Shown here piece after piece: positions 34,235 through 43,570 of a DNA stretch of 64,000 bases. How positions within the stretch are numbered: the first letter of the stretch is position 1; each line of letters starts with the position of its first letter. A program made the translations under genes and the position numbers. Source of the stretch: JAXMDT01 sp046348685. Its GTDB lineage: Bacteria > Pseudomonadota > Alphaproteobacteria > Rickettsiales > UBA998. The stretch is taken from the NCBI GenBank assembly GCA_046348685.1, contig JAXMDT010000009.1:19129-83128 (forward strand). Reading direction: 5' to 3'. The notes beneath the pieces are model-generated. The model worked only from the letters and a program-made list of their open reading frames with translations, searched no databases and was not told the origin of the DNA.

Positions 34235-35899
34235 ATGCAACAGCAAGCAATAGGGAGTTATTCGATGAATGCCATGGTGCAGTCGCTGCGCGAAATGAAT
34301 CAAGTGAAGATCGCAGCCCTTGCCGGAACCGCCGCTCTACTGATCGGGTTCTTTATTTTTCTGTCACTGAACCTTTCCTCGCCCGTCATGTCGCCGGTTT
34401 ATTCAAACCTGTCCCTTGAAGACAGTGGCCAGATGACGACTGAGCTCGAGAAAAATAATATCCCTTATGAGATCGGCATGGGCGGCACGCAAATTCTGGT
34501 CGCGACCGACAAAGTTGAAAAAGCGCGCGTCCTGCTCGCCCGCGCCGGCCTGCCGAATTCCGGTTCCATGGTCGGTTATGAAATCTTCGATCATTCGGAA
34601 GCGCTTGGCACATCCAATTTCGTTCTCAATATTAATAAGATGCGCGCACTCGAAGGCGAAATCGGCCGCACCGTCAGTTCGATGGAAGGCATCGAAGCCG
34701 CTCGCGTCCACCTCGTGCTTCCCAAGCGTGAGCTTTTTACCCGCGACCAGATTCAGCCGACGGCATCCGTTGCCCTGAAGTTGCGTGGATCGCGCCAGCT
34801 GGCTAAAGAAGAAATTGCAGCTATTCAACATTTGGTGGCAACCGCCGTTCCGGGCCTGAAGCCTTCCAAAATCACCATCATCGATAATAAAGGCAATCTG
34901 CTGGCCCGCGGCGTCGAAGATGAAAACGATCCGGAAGTCATGGCGTCCACCGCTCAGGAATTCCGCACTTCTTACGAAACTAAAATGAAGCAGACCATTG
35001 AGCGCCTGCTCGAGCAATCGGTCGGCATGGGTAAAGTCAAAGCGGAAGTGAATGCCGATATCGACTTTGACCGTGTGGTCACCAACTCGGAAAAGTTCGA
35101 TCCTGAGGGTCAGGTAGCCCGCTCCGTGCAAAGCACGGAAGAAAATGAGCAGGAAAATGAAAAAGACCTGAAAGATAATGTATCGGTGCAGAACAACCTG
35201 CCTGACGCGAATGCGGACAAAGGCGCCATCGTCAATCAGAAGAATAGCAATAAAACTGATGAGACTACCAATTACGAAATTTCCAAGACAACAGAAAATC
35301 ATGTCAAGGAAACCGGCACCGTGAAGCGCCTCTCCGTCGCCGTGTTGATGGACGGCGTTTACAAAGAAAATAAGGATGGTGAGTCGGTCTATACTCCCCG
35401 TTCCGCCGAAGAATTGGCGCAGTATGCGACACTCGTCAAATCCGCCATTGGTTTTGACGAAAAACGTGGCGATACCGTACAGGTCGTCAACATGCCATTT
35501 GTCGACAGTGGCAAGGACATGTTCGCCGAGTCGCCGTTCGACTGGCTGAAGAACGATCTTTCCAGCATCATCCAAACGCTTGTCATGGGTGGCGTGGCAG
35601 CGCTCGTCGTCCTTCTGATCATCCGTCCGCTGGTGGCGCGCACTATCGCGTCTTCCGAACAGGCGCGTGAAGAGGATATGATGAACCAGGCGGCGCTGGG
35701 CGCTCCGGGTGGCGGCATTGCCGGTCGCCTGGCTGATCTCAGCGGCGGTGATGAGGAAGATGATTCTCTCATCAACATCAACCGTATCGAGGGCGGAGTG
35801 AAGTCCTCCACCCTGCGCAAGATCAACGAACTCATCGAACGCCATCCCGACGAAACGCTCAGCATTATCCGTCAATGGGCATTCGAGCCTGCAAACTAA
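34235..35899 (+). CDS. fliF: Flagellar MS-ring protein FliF
   Basis: 554 residues, family size. FliF forms the MS ring in the inner membrane, base of the motor and export gate. Membrane helix 1 (about 26-50, IAALAGTAALLIGFFIFLSL) is followed by ring-building motifs (PVYSNLSLEDSGQM, VATDKVEKARVLLARAGLPNSG, ALEGEIGRTVSSMEGIEAARVHLVLP), and helix 2 at about 450-475 (IIQTLVMGGVAALVVLLIIRPLV). The C-terminal tail is acidic and binds FliG (ERHPDETLSIIRQWAFE). AAGGGGA lies 6 bases before the ATG. First gene of the fliF-fliG-fliH-fliN-flbD run. Confidence 0.97.
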   Translation: MQQQAIGSYSMNAMVQSLREMNQVKIAALAGTAALLIGFFIFLSLNLSSPVMSPVYSNLSLEDSGQMTTELEKNNIPYEIGMGGTQILVATDKVEKARVLLARAGLPNSGSMVGYEIFDHSEALGTSNFVLNINKMRALEGEIGRTVSSMEGIEAARVHLVLPKRELFTRDQIQPTASVALKLRGSRQLAKEEIAAIQHLVATAVPGLKPSKITIIDNKGNLLARGVEDENDPEVMASTAQEFRTSYETKMKQTIERLLEQSVGMGKVKAEVNADIDFDRVVTNSEKFDPEGQVARSVQSTEENEQENEKDLKDNVSVQNNLPDANADKGAIVNQKNSNKTDETTNYEISKTTENHVKETGTVKRLSVAVLMDGVYKENKDGESVYTPRSAEELAQYATLVKSAIGFDEKRGDTVQVVNMPFVDSGKDMFAESPFDWLKNDLSSIIQTLVMGGVAALVVLLIIRPLVARTIASSEQAREEDMMNQAALGAPGGGIAGRLADLSGGDEEDDSLININRIEGGVKSSTLRKINELIERHPDETLSIIRQWAFEPAN

Positions 35900-35926
35900 A
35901 CCGTCAAGCAACCTGGAGAAAGCGGC

Positions 35927-36952
35927 ATGGCCAAGCCACCTGTAAAAGAAGATTTCCGCAGCATGAGCGGCATGCAAAAGGCCGCCATCATGCTGATGTC
36001 CGTCAGCGAGGAAAACGCCTCCAGGCTGTTTTCCCTGATGGGCGACGAAGAAATCAAGGACTTGTCCAATGCCATGGCTAATCTCGGCCGCGTTAATAAT
36101 GACACGGTCGAACGTCTTTTCCTGGAGTTTTCCGAACTCATGTCCGCTTCCGGCGCTGTCATGGGCAACTTCGACACCACGGAAAAGCTTCTCGTCAAAG
36201 CGCTCGGCAAGGAACGCGTCGATTCCATCATGGAAGATATTCGCGGTCCTGCCGGACGCACGACGTGGGACAAGCTGGGCAATGTCAGCGAAGATATTCT
36301 CGCTTCCTACTTAAAGAACGAATACCCACAGACCATCGCACTGGTGCTTTCCAAAATCAAACCCGATCATGCCGCCCGCGTCCTTGGCACGCTGCCGGAA
36401 GACCTTTCCATGGAGGTCATCATGCGCATGTTGTCGCTTGAAGCGGTGAAGAAAGAGGTGCTCGACGGCATCGAAAAGACGCTTCGTATTGAATTCATGA
36501 GCAACGTTGCGAAAACCCAGCGCCGCGACAGCCATGAGATGATGGCCGAAATCTTCAACAACTTCGATCGCAATACCGAGGCCAAATTCATGGGCAAGCT
36601 CGAAGAACGCGACAACGAATCCGCCGAACGTATCCGCGCTCTCATGTTCACCTTCGAGGATCTCACCAAGATCGACAATCAAGGCATCCAGAATATTTTG
36701 CGCAACATCGACAAGGACAAACTGTCTATCGCCCTCAAAGGGGCGCCGGAGAATATGCGTGAGCTGTTCTTCAGCAATATGTCCGAACGCGCTTCCAAAA
36801 TCCTCAAGGAGGATATGGGCGCCATGGGCCCTGTACGCCTGAAAGAGGTGGACGAGGCACAAATGTATATTGTCAATATCGCCAAAGATATGGCAGCCAA
36901 AGGGGAAATCATTATTGCCGATGCGAGCGGCGAGGATCAGTTAGTTTACTAA
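35927..36952 (+). CDS. fliG: Flagellar motor switch protein FliG
   Basis: 341 residues, normal size. FliG transmits torque from the stator to the rotor. The N-terminal domain binds FliF (KAAIMLMSVSEENASRLFSLM); the middle contains the EHPQ-like NEYPQTIALVLSKIKPDHAARVL; the C-terminal torque helix shows FTFEDLTKIDNQGIQNILRNIDKDKLSIALKGAPENMRELFFSNMSERASKILKEDMGAMGPVRLKEVDEAQ, with the charged residues needed for stator contact. GGAG precedes the ATG. fliH follows after one base. Confidence 0.97.
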   Translation: MAKPPVKEDFRSMSGMQKAAIMLMSVSEENASRLFSLMGDEEIKDLSNAMANLGRVNNDTVERLFLEFSELMSASGAVMGNFDTTEKLLVKALGKERVDSIMEDIRGPAGRTTWDKLGNVSEDILASYLKNEYPQTIALVLSKIKPDHAARVLGTLPEDLSMEVIMRMLSLEAVKKEVLDGIEKTLRIEFMSNVAKTQRRDSHEMMAEIFNNFDRNTEAKFMGKLEERDNESAERIRALMFTFEDLTKIDNQGIQNILRNIDKDKLSIALKGAPENMRELFFSNMSERASKILKEDMGAMGPVRLKEVDEAQMYIVNIAKDMAAKGEIIIADASGEDQLVY

Positions 36953-36953
36953 A

Positions 36954-37796
36954 ATGAATGCACAGCAGCACAAGGCACGTATAGAACGATTTGACTTTCT
37001 TGCACTTCGGGACTTCAGCGCGCCGCTGGATATCGCTGACGGTTTTGAAGAATCCCTGCACATCGCTGAAGAAGCGCCGCCTCCGCCGCCTCCGCCGCCC
37101 ACCTACACGCAAGCTGACCTGGACCGCGAACGCGCACGCGCTTTCGAAGAGGGATTCCAAAAAGGCGTCGCTGAGGGAAAAACATCTGCCGAAAACGAAG
37201 ACACGCTTCTCAATCAACGCCTGCAGCAGCTTTTTACAAAACTCGGCGGCGATCTGGCAGCTGCCCATCAGGAATTCACGGATTTCTTTCAAACCAAACA
37301 CCATGAGCTTATCGGCCTCGCACTATCCGTTGCTCACAAGGTGGCAGGCGGCGCGCTCAAGGAAAATGCGGATAAATCGGTCGCCTCGTTGATCGAGCAA
37401 ACACTGCCGATGTTACTCAGGCAGCAAAAAATTACCGTGTTTGTTCACCCCGACATCAAGATGCCGGTGGAAACTCACGTGCTGCGCATCGCACTTGAAT
37501 CCGGATTTGAGGGAAAAGTGCTTGTCGGCACGCAGCCAGATCTCGACATCGCGGATTGCCGACTGGAATGGCAGGACGGCGCGGTTGAGCGTTCAACCGG
37601 CAGCTTATGGAAAGAAATTTTGCAGGTTGTCGAAGGCAAAGACGACCAGAAAAAGCAGCCCCCTGCCCAAGCCGAAGAAGGCGCTGCAGCTTCCGAAGCA
37701 TCTTATACCATGCCGGAAGACGTTTATAACTACATCAACAGTCATTTAGACACGCTGGATGCGAGTCTCACCAACCCCGATCACCCCAAGGAGTAA
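36954..37796 (+). CDS. fliH: Flagellar assembly protein FliH
   Basis: 280 residues. FliH regulates the export ATPase FliI. The N-terminal region has a proline tract (EEAPPPPPPPPTYTQ, about 41-55), then an Arg/Glu/Gly helix with AFEEGFQKGVAEGK, the typical FliH GxxxG zone, and a C-terminal domain (about 110-240) similar to V-ATPase E subunit (LALSVAHKVAGGAL, TVFVHPDIKMPVETHVLRIAL). The extra C-terminal tail (240-280) is not seen in well-known FliH. Starts one base after fliG. Confidence 0.85.
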   Translation: MNAQQHKARIERFDFLALRDFSAPLDIADGFEESLHIAEEAPPPPPPPPTYTQADLDRERARAFEEGFQKGVAEGKTSAENEDTLLNQRLQQLFTKLGGDLAAAHQEFTDFFQTKHHELIGLALSVAHKVAGGALKENADKSVASLIEQTLPMLLRQQKITVFVHPDIKMPVETHVLRIALESGFEGKVLVGTQPDLDIADCRLEWQDGAVERSTGSLWKEILQVVEGKDDQKKQPPAQAEEGAAASEASYTMPEDVYNYINSHLDTLDASLTNPDHPKE

Positions 37797-37799
37797 ATC

Positions 37800-38096
37800 A
37801 TGGTAGATAATGCAGAATTGAAAGAAATGTTTGGCGACGGCGGCGACGGCAGCGTAACGCTGGACGCCGTGCAGGACATTCCGGTTCAGGTTTCGGTCGT
37901 ACTGGGCAAAACAACGATTCAAGTCAACCAGCTGTTGAAGCTTGGCCGCGGTGCGGTGATCGAGCTGGACCGTAAAGTTGGCGAGCCAATTGATGTGTAT
38001 GTGAATAATCGCCTCGTTGCACGCGGCGAAGTGGTGGTCGTTGAGGATAAAATCGGCGTCACCATGACGGAAATTATTAAAAACGATAAGCGATAG
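37800..38096 (+). CDS. fliN: Flagellar motor switch protein FliN
   Basis: 98 residues. FliN forms the C-ring with FliG and FliM. The SpoA domain is complete: DIPVQVSVVLGKTTIQVNQLLKLGRGAVIELDRKVGEPIDVYVNNRLVARGEVVVVEDKIGVTMTEII. Three bases separate its start from the fliH stop. FliM is not in this window. Confidence 0.97.
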   Translation: MVDNAELKEMFGDGGDGSVTLDAVQDIPVQVSVVLGKTTIQVNQLLKLGRGAVIELDRKVGEPIDVYVNNRLVARGEVVVVEDKIGVTMTEIIKNDKR

Positions 38097-38126
38097 ATAA
38101 TTATCGCAGACGAGAAGGAGGATATT

Positions 38127-39473
38127 ATGCGTTTAATGATTGTTGGGGATTTGGGCGGACAGCTAGGCGCCGCCAGCAAGATAGCAAAGGATCGGGGCGC
38201 AAAGGTGGTGCAGGTTCCCTCCGTCGCCACCGCGCTCGATTCGCTGTGCAGCGGTAATGGCGCCGATGTACTCATGGTTGAAATTTCGCATGATATCGAA
38301 AAACTCGCGCAAATGTTAATCGCTGAGCATATCTCCGTACCCATTGTTGCTTGCGGCGTCAAAGCGGATGCCAAACTTGCTGTTGCTGCAATTAGAGCAG
38401 GCGCGAAGGAATTTATTCCACTGCCACCGGACGAGGAATTGATTGCCGCCGTACTGGAAGCCATCACGGAAGAATCGCATTCCGTTATCTTCAAATCCCC
38501 TGCCATGCTGCAGGTCATGCAGATGGTAGACAAGATCGCCGCTGCCGATGCCAGCGTACTGATCACGGGTGAGTCAGGCACTGGTAAAGAAGTGATCGCG
38601 CGCTATATCCACCGCAAAAGCGTTCGTTCCGGCAAACCGTTCATTTCCGTCAACTGCGCGGCGATTCCGGATAATCTTCTTGAATCCGAACTGTTCGGCC
38701 ATGAAAAAGGTGCTTTTACCGGCGCCATGATGCGCCGTATCGGTAAATTTGAAGAAGCCAATAACGGCACGCTACTGCTTGATGAAATCAGCGAAATGGA
38801 TTTGAAACTGCAGGCAAAACTCCTGCGTGCCATCCAAGAGCGCGAGTTTGACCGCCTTGGAAGTAATTCGCCGGTGAAAGTAAATATCCGCATTCTCGCT
38901 ACCAGTAACCGTAATCTGCTCGAACATGCAAAATCCGGTAAATTCCGCGAGGATTTATATTACCGCCTCAACGTTATTAATGTTGCGCTACCGCCGTTGC
39001 GAGAACGCAAAGAAGACATCATGCCGCTTGCCGATCATTTCATTGCGAAATATTCAAAAGCAAACGGTCTGCCGCCGCGCAAATTTACGGATGGCGCGCT
39101 TGCCAAAATGCAGCAATACCAATGGCCAGGAAACGTGCGCGAACTTGAAAACATCATGCACCGCGCCGTGCTCATGGCACAAGGGCCAGAAATCGATGAA
39201 GCAGCCGTCATGCTGCCGCAGCAGTTCATGGGCACCGCCGTCCCCGTTGAAAACACCAGCCGCGAAACCGCAGCCAATACGCCGCGCCCGGATGGTTTCG
39301 ATGTTGCGCAGCTGGTTGGCCGAAGCGTCGCCGACGTAGAAAAAGACCTCATTCTGCAGACGCTCGACCATTGTCTCGGCAATCGCACGCACGCAGCGAA
39401 TATTCTAGGTATTTCCATCCGTACGCTGCGCAATAAACTGCGCGAATACGGCGTGGCCAGTGACGCTGCCTAA
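38127..39473 (+). CDS. flbD: Sigma-54-dependent flagellar regulator FlbD
   Basis: 448 residues with AAGGAGG before the ATG. The N-terminal 120 residues are a receiver-like domain of FlbD type (VPIVACGVKADAKLAVAAIRAGAKEFIPLPP) that lacks the usual phospho-Asp motif. The AAA+ domain (about 130-360) has Walker A (GESGTGKE), GAFTGA (contacts sigma-54) and LLLDEISEM as Walker B. The C-terminal Fis helix-turn-helix is GNRTHAANILGISIRTLRNKL. In Caulobacter FlbD activates or represses flagellar genes with sigma-54, and the position inside the structural run suggests the same. No sigma-54 site was found by eye near fliF. Confidence 0.95.
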   Translation: MRLMIVGDLGGQLGAASKIAKDRGAKVVQVPSVATALDSLCSGNGADVLMVEISHDIEKLAQMLIAEHISVPIVACGVKADAKLAVAAIRAGAKEFIPLPPDEELIAAVLEAITEESHSVIFKSPAMLQVMQMVDKIAAADASVLITGESGTGKEVIARYIHRKSVRSGKPFISVNCAAIPDNLLESELFGHEKGAFTGAMMRRIGKFEEANNGTLLLDEISEMDLKLQAKLLRAIQEREFDRLGSNSPVKVNIRILATSNRNLLEHAKSGKFREDLYYRLNVINVALPPLRERKEDIMPLADHFIAKYSKANGLPPRKFTDGALAKMQQYQWPGNVRELENIMHRAVLMAQGPEIDEAAVMLPQQFMGTAVPVENTSRETAANTPRPDGFDVAQLVGRSVADVEKDLILQTLDHCLGNRTHAANILGISIRTLRNKLREYGVASDAA

Positions 39474-39491
39474 CTATGAAAGCTACGACGC

Positions 39492-41641
39492 ATGAATGAA
39501 CCGCGCGCAAATGCACTGACGTTGCCTGGTCTCCAGCAGAATGCGCGCATCATGCTGCGCCGGAGCGATATCTTCTTCGCGTTGGGCATTGTCGGCATTT
39601 TGAGCGTGCTGCTGATGCCGATTCCAGCAGGCATGCTGGACTTCCTGCTCGGCACGTCGATCAGCTTTTCCGTCCTTATCCTGATGACGGTATTGTTTGT
39701 CGATAAGCCCCTCGCCTTTAGTGCTTTCCCAACCATTCTGCTTATCTCAACAATGCTGCGCCTGGCGCTGAACATCGCCTCGACGCGTCTTATCCTTAGT
39801 AATGGCCACACCGGTACCGCCGCTGCAGGTCACGTCATTGAAGCATTGGGCACTTCGTGATGTCCGGCTCGGTACTGATCGGGGGTATCATCTTCGCCAT
39901 TCTGACCATCATCAACTTCGTTGTAATTACTAAAGGTTCGGGCCGTATCGCCGAGGTATCCGCCCGCTTCAGTCTGGATGCGATGCCAGGTAAACAAATG
40001 GCCATCGATGCGGACTTGTCCGCCGGCCTGATCGATGAAGACACAGCTAAAGCGCGCCGCAAGGAACTGGAGGATGAAAGTACCTTCTACGGTTCCATGG
40101 ACGGTGCCAGCAAATTCGTACGCGGTGACGCGATTGCCGGATTGCTGATTACCTTCATTAACTTCATCGGCGGCATCATCATCGGCGTGGCACTGAATGA
40201 TCTTTCTTTTGGCGACGCGATCAAAACCTACACCATCCTGACCATTGGTGACGGCCTCGCCGCTCAAATCCCTGCCCTCGTCGTTTCCACGGCTGCCGGT
40301 ATGCTGGTCACCAAAGCTGGTGTGCATGGCACCGCCGACAAAGCCGTCTTTGGTCAGCTTTCTGCTTCCTCGACACCGCTTAGCATCACAAGTTTCTTGC
40401 TGCTGGCTATTTCCCTGATGCCCGGCATTCCACACCTGCCGTTTTTAATTCTCGCGGGGATCACCGGCTTTCTTGCCTATCTCAGCACCAAGACGCGCCG
40501 TGAAGCGCTTGCCGCTGCCGGTAAGGATGGCGTCTTGGCAAGACGCGCCGGTCCGGGCGGCGCCATGGTCGCCGGCCAGCCAGGTCAGCCGGAAGCAGCA
40601 CCCGCACAGGAAAATATCAACGAAACGCTGCATATTGATAGCATTCGTCTTGAATTAGGCTACGGGCTGCTGCCGTTGATCAACTATCAGAAAGGCCACC
40701 GCCTGACGGAACAGATCAAGGCTTTGCGTAAACAGATCGCCCGTGAATTAGGCTTCGTCATGCCTGCCGTACGCATTCAGGATAACATGCAGCTGCCTGC
40801 CAACAGCTATGTGATCAAAGTGAAGGAAATGGAATGCGGCCGCGGCGATATTCGTCCGGATATGCTTCTTGCCATGGATCCGAGCGGCAATAAAATTACG
40901 CTGCCCGGTGAGGAAACGCGCGAGCCGACTTTTGGCCTACCAGCCATGTGGATCAGCGATTCCTACCGCGAGGAAGCGCTTTTCCGCAATCTGACCGTCG
41001 TTGATCCGCCGACCGTGATTACGACGCACCTTACGGAAGTTGTGAAAGAAAACATTTCTGAACTGCTTTCTTATGCCGAAACGCAGAAACTCCTCGACGA
41101 ATTGGGCAAGGATCACCAGAAGATGATCGCCGAGACCATTCCTTCGCAGATTTCGGTAACGGGCGTTCAGCGCGTGCTGCAGAATCTTCTTGCCGAACTC
41201 ATTTCCATTCGTGATCTTTCCACCATTATGGAAGCGGTCGCCGAGTCTTCCCGCATCACACAGAACGTCACGACAATCACTGAGCATGTGCGCACACGAC
41301 TCGCGCGCCAGATTTCCCACTCAGCAACCAATGATGATGGCTTTATTCCTATCGTGGCATTACCACCCGTCTGGGAGCAGATATTCGTCGATTCCATCTC
41401 CGGCCCTGCCGAAGACCGTCAGCTCACCATGGCACCAAGCAAAATTCAGGAGTTCATTACGGCAGTGCGCGCCAAATTTGACCAGCTCGCCATGCAAGGT
41501 GAAAATCCGGTGCTACTTACGAGCCCGGCGATTCGTCCTTACGTTCGCTCCATTGTTGAGCGTTTCCGCTCTTCGACCATGGTTATGTCACAAAATGAAA
41601 TCCACCCGAAAGCCAAGATCAAAACGCTGGGGCAGCTATGA
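39492..41641 (+). CDS. flhA: Flagellar biosynthesis protein FlhA, one frameshift
   Basis: The two open frames (39492-39860 and 39857-41641) together encode about 715 residues, a normal FlhA, the export gate. The N-terminal transmembrane part (ALGIVGILSVLLMPIPAG, LILMTVLFVDKPLAFSAFPTILLISTMLRLALNIASTRLIL) reads to GHVIEALG. A base missing near 39855 (GGCAC for the expected GGNCAC) closes it, and the next frame continues HFVMSGSVLIGGIIFAILTI. The cytoplasmic domain includes LDAMPGKQMAIDADLSAG (FHIPEP-family mark) and TIPSQISVTGVQRVLQNLL. A single-base deletion is the only defect; consensus error is likely. Confidence 0.93.
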
Positions 41642-41731
41642 GTTCTACATATTTCTTAATTGATTTAAGCAGGCCACGAAATTACAACAACGTTAACCTT
41701 TTAAAACCCGCGGGTGTCATCACTAAACACC

Positions 41732-41755
41732 GGCTACTGACAATTGGCTACTGAC
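41732..41755 (+). repeat. Short direct repeat before flhF
   Basis: GGCTACTGAC (41732-41741), AATT, then GGCTACTGAC (41746-41755), ending 3 bases before the flhF ATG (41758). The region has no Shine-Dalgarno, so the flhF start probably depends on other signals. It resembles simple tandem dispersed-repeat arms like those in pheS. Confidence 0.6.
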
Positions 41756-41757
41756 CC

Positions 41758-42801
41758 ATGCGCATTCGCACCTTTAATGCCCTCGATATTTCGGAAGCCA
41801 TGCGCATGGTGCGCGAGGAAATGGGCGAAGAAGCCGTCATTATTTCCACTGGCAAAAATCCGATGGGTAAAGGCGTGTGCGTCACCGTAGCTCTCGATCA
41901 AGATGATTTGCTGCCATCCGACGTTGATATTCCGCAAGAAGCGCCCGTACCGCTGAAGACCGTTGCGCCAACGCGTGAAGAAATGACGGAACTGCGCAAT
42001 AAATCGCAATTGCCGGATTACCTTGTTCGCGACGTGGAAAAAGTGCTGCGTTATCACGGCGTGGTTGACCATGTGATGGAATCCATTTTGGCAAAAGCCT
42101 GGCCGCAGCCGCAACCGAAGGATGATACTGATGCCGGTATCCGTAGTGTTCTGACCGGCGCGCTGAAAGAGCAATTCACCTATGAGCCGATCAATGTCAA
42201 TGCACCCGGCTATCGTTACATTCTAATTGGCCCGCCAGGTGCGGGTAAAACCGTTACCACCGCCAAGCTGGCGGCGCGCGCCGCCAAGGAAAGCAAGAAC
42301 ATCCACGTCATCACGACGGATAACAAACGCGCAGGAGGGGTTGAACAACTTTCCGCATTTACTGATATTCTTGGCATTGGACTTGCAGTAGCTGGTAATA
42401 GGGCGGATTTAAAGGCTATTTTAGGAGAAGTGCCCAAGGAAGATCGCGTGTTGATCGATACGGCAGGAGCAAACCCTTATGATTTCTACGAGTTGAAAGA
42501 ACTTGCGGAGTTTGCCGGTTTGCTTGAGCTAACCCCGATTCTGATCTTTCCGGCAGGCCTTGATGCCAATGAATCCATGGAGATGGCGCAGGCATTCTCC
42601 TTTATGAGCGTTGAAAAGATGATTGTAACCCGCACTGATCTAACGCGCCGCTACGGAAGCGTTCTTTGCTCCGCACTCGCGGCGGGCCTTAGTTTTTCGC
42701 ACGCTACCGGCAGCGAAAAAGTGTTGGGAAACTTTGAGCCGGTTACACCGGAATATTTAAGCGGACTGCTTATGCAATACCGCGCCAACGGAGGAAGTTA
42801 G
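41758..42801 (+). CDS. flhF: Flagellar placement GTPase FlhF
   Basis: 347 residues. FlhF is an SRP-type GTPase that sets the site of polar flagella. The N-terminal B domain begins MRIRTFNALDISEAMRMVREEMGEEAVIIST; the NG domain (about 150-340) has GPPGAGKTVTTAKLAARAA as P-loop, TTDNKRAGGVEQLSAF (G2/I-box), LIDTAGANPYD as G3 and TRTDLTRRYG as G4. A Shine-Dalgarno is not apparent, and a 10-base direct repeat precedes the ATG. flhG starts 1 base after the stop. Confidence 0.96.
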   Translation: MRIRTFNALDISEAMRMVREEMGEEAVIISTGKNPMGKGVCVTVALDQDDLLPSDVDIPQEAPVPLKTVAPTREEMTELRNKSQLPDYLVRDVEKVLRYHGVVDHVMESILAKAWPQPQPKDDTDAGIRSVLTGALKEQFTYEPINVNAPGYRYILIGPPGAGKTVTTAKLAARAAKESKNIHVITTDNKRAGGVEQLSAFTDILGIGLAVAGNRADLKAILGEVPKEDRVLIDTAGANPYDFYELKELAEFAGLLELTPILIFPAGLDANESMEMAQAFSFMSVEKMIVTRTDLTRRYGSVLCSALAAGLSFSHATGSEKVLGNFEPVTPEYLSGLLMQYRANGGS

Positions 42802-42802
42802 A

Positions 42803-43552
42803 ATGGACGACAAAAACAACATCATTGCGATTGCGTCAGGCAAAGGGGGTGTTGGAAAGACATGGCTCGCGATTACGCTGTCGCACTTATTCGCGCGCTC
42901 GGGCCGCCGCGTGCTGCTGTTCGATGGCGACATCGGCCTTGCCAATGTGGATGTTCAGCTGGGCCTGACGCCAAAACAGGATCTCGGCGCCGTGATCAAA
43001 GGTGACGTGACATTGGATCAGGCGATTACTCATTATCCCGCCGGTTTTGATATCATTGCCGGTCGTTCGGGCTCAGCCAGCCTTGCCAATCTTTCGCTTT
43101 CCAAATTACAGCAGCTTAAAACGGAATTGCAGGACGTCGCCCGCAATTACGACCATGTCATCATCGACCTTGGCGCGGGTATCGAGCAATATGTCCAGTT
43201 TTTGACCTCGATTGCCTCACGCTGTATCGTCGTCATCACCGATGAGCCGACTTCGCTCACTGATGCCTATGCTTTTATAAAATTGGCGGTGACCCGTCTC
43301 AACCGGCCGGATATCCAAATCGTCGTCAATCAGGCAGCATCACAAAAAGAAGGTGAGAAAACGTACGGTGCCCTGCTCAAAGCCTGTACCAATTTTCTCA
43401 ATGTGACGCCGCCGCTGCTTGGCATTGTGCGCAAGGATAACAAGGTACGCGACACCATTCGCGCCCAAAGTTCTCTTATCGAAAAGGCTGCCTACACTAC
43501 GGCGGCGACGGACTGCGCGGCGATTTCCATCAAACTTATGCAGAAAGCATAG
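42803..43552 (+). CDS. flhG: Flagellar number regulator FlhG (MinD-like ATPase)
   Basis: 249 residues. FlhG is a ParA/MinD ATPase that limits flagellar number by counteracting FlhF. GKGGVGKTWLAITLSHLFARSGRRVLLFDGDIGLANVDVQLGL is the deviant Walker A and switch; HVIIDLGAGIEQ and VITDEPTSLTDAYAFIKL complete the nucleotide site. GGAGG lies 9 bases before the ATG. The membrane-targeting N-terminal helix of some FlhG proteins is absent; the protein ends with a helix, KLMQKA. Confidence 0.95.
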   Translation: MDDKNNIIAIASGKGGVGKTWLAITLSHLFARSGRRVLLFDGDIGLANVDVQLGLTPKQDLGAVIKGDVTLDQAITHYPAGFDIIAGRSGSASLANLSLSKLQQLKTELQDVARNYDHVIIDLGAGIEQYVQFLTSIASRCIVVITDEPTSLTDAYAFIKLAVTRLNRPDIQIVVNQAASQKEGEKTYGALLKACTNFLNVTPPLLGIVRKDNKVRDTIRAQSSLIEKAAYTTAATDCAAISIKLMQKA

Positions 43553-43570
43553 GGCATTGGGGAGGATGTT

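Noticed and set aside
34403..35977. 524-residue open frame on the minus strand
   Set aside because: It is entirely antisense to fliF, whose protein is full length and well conserved; the translation is unlike any real protein and rich in His/Phe/Arg as expected of a shadow.
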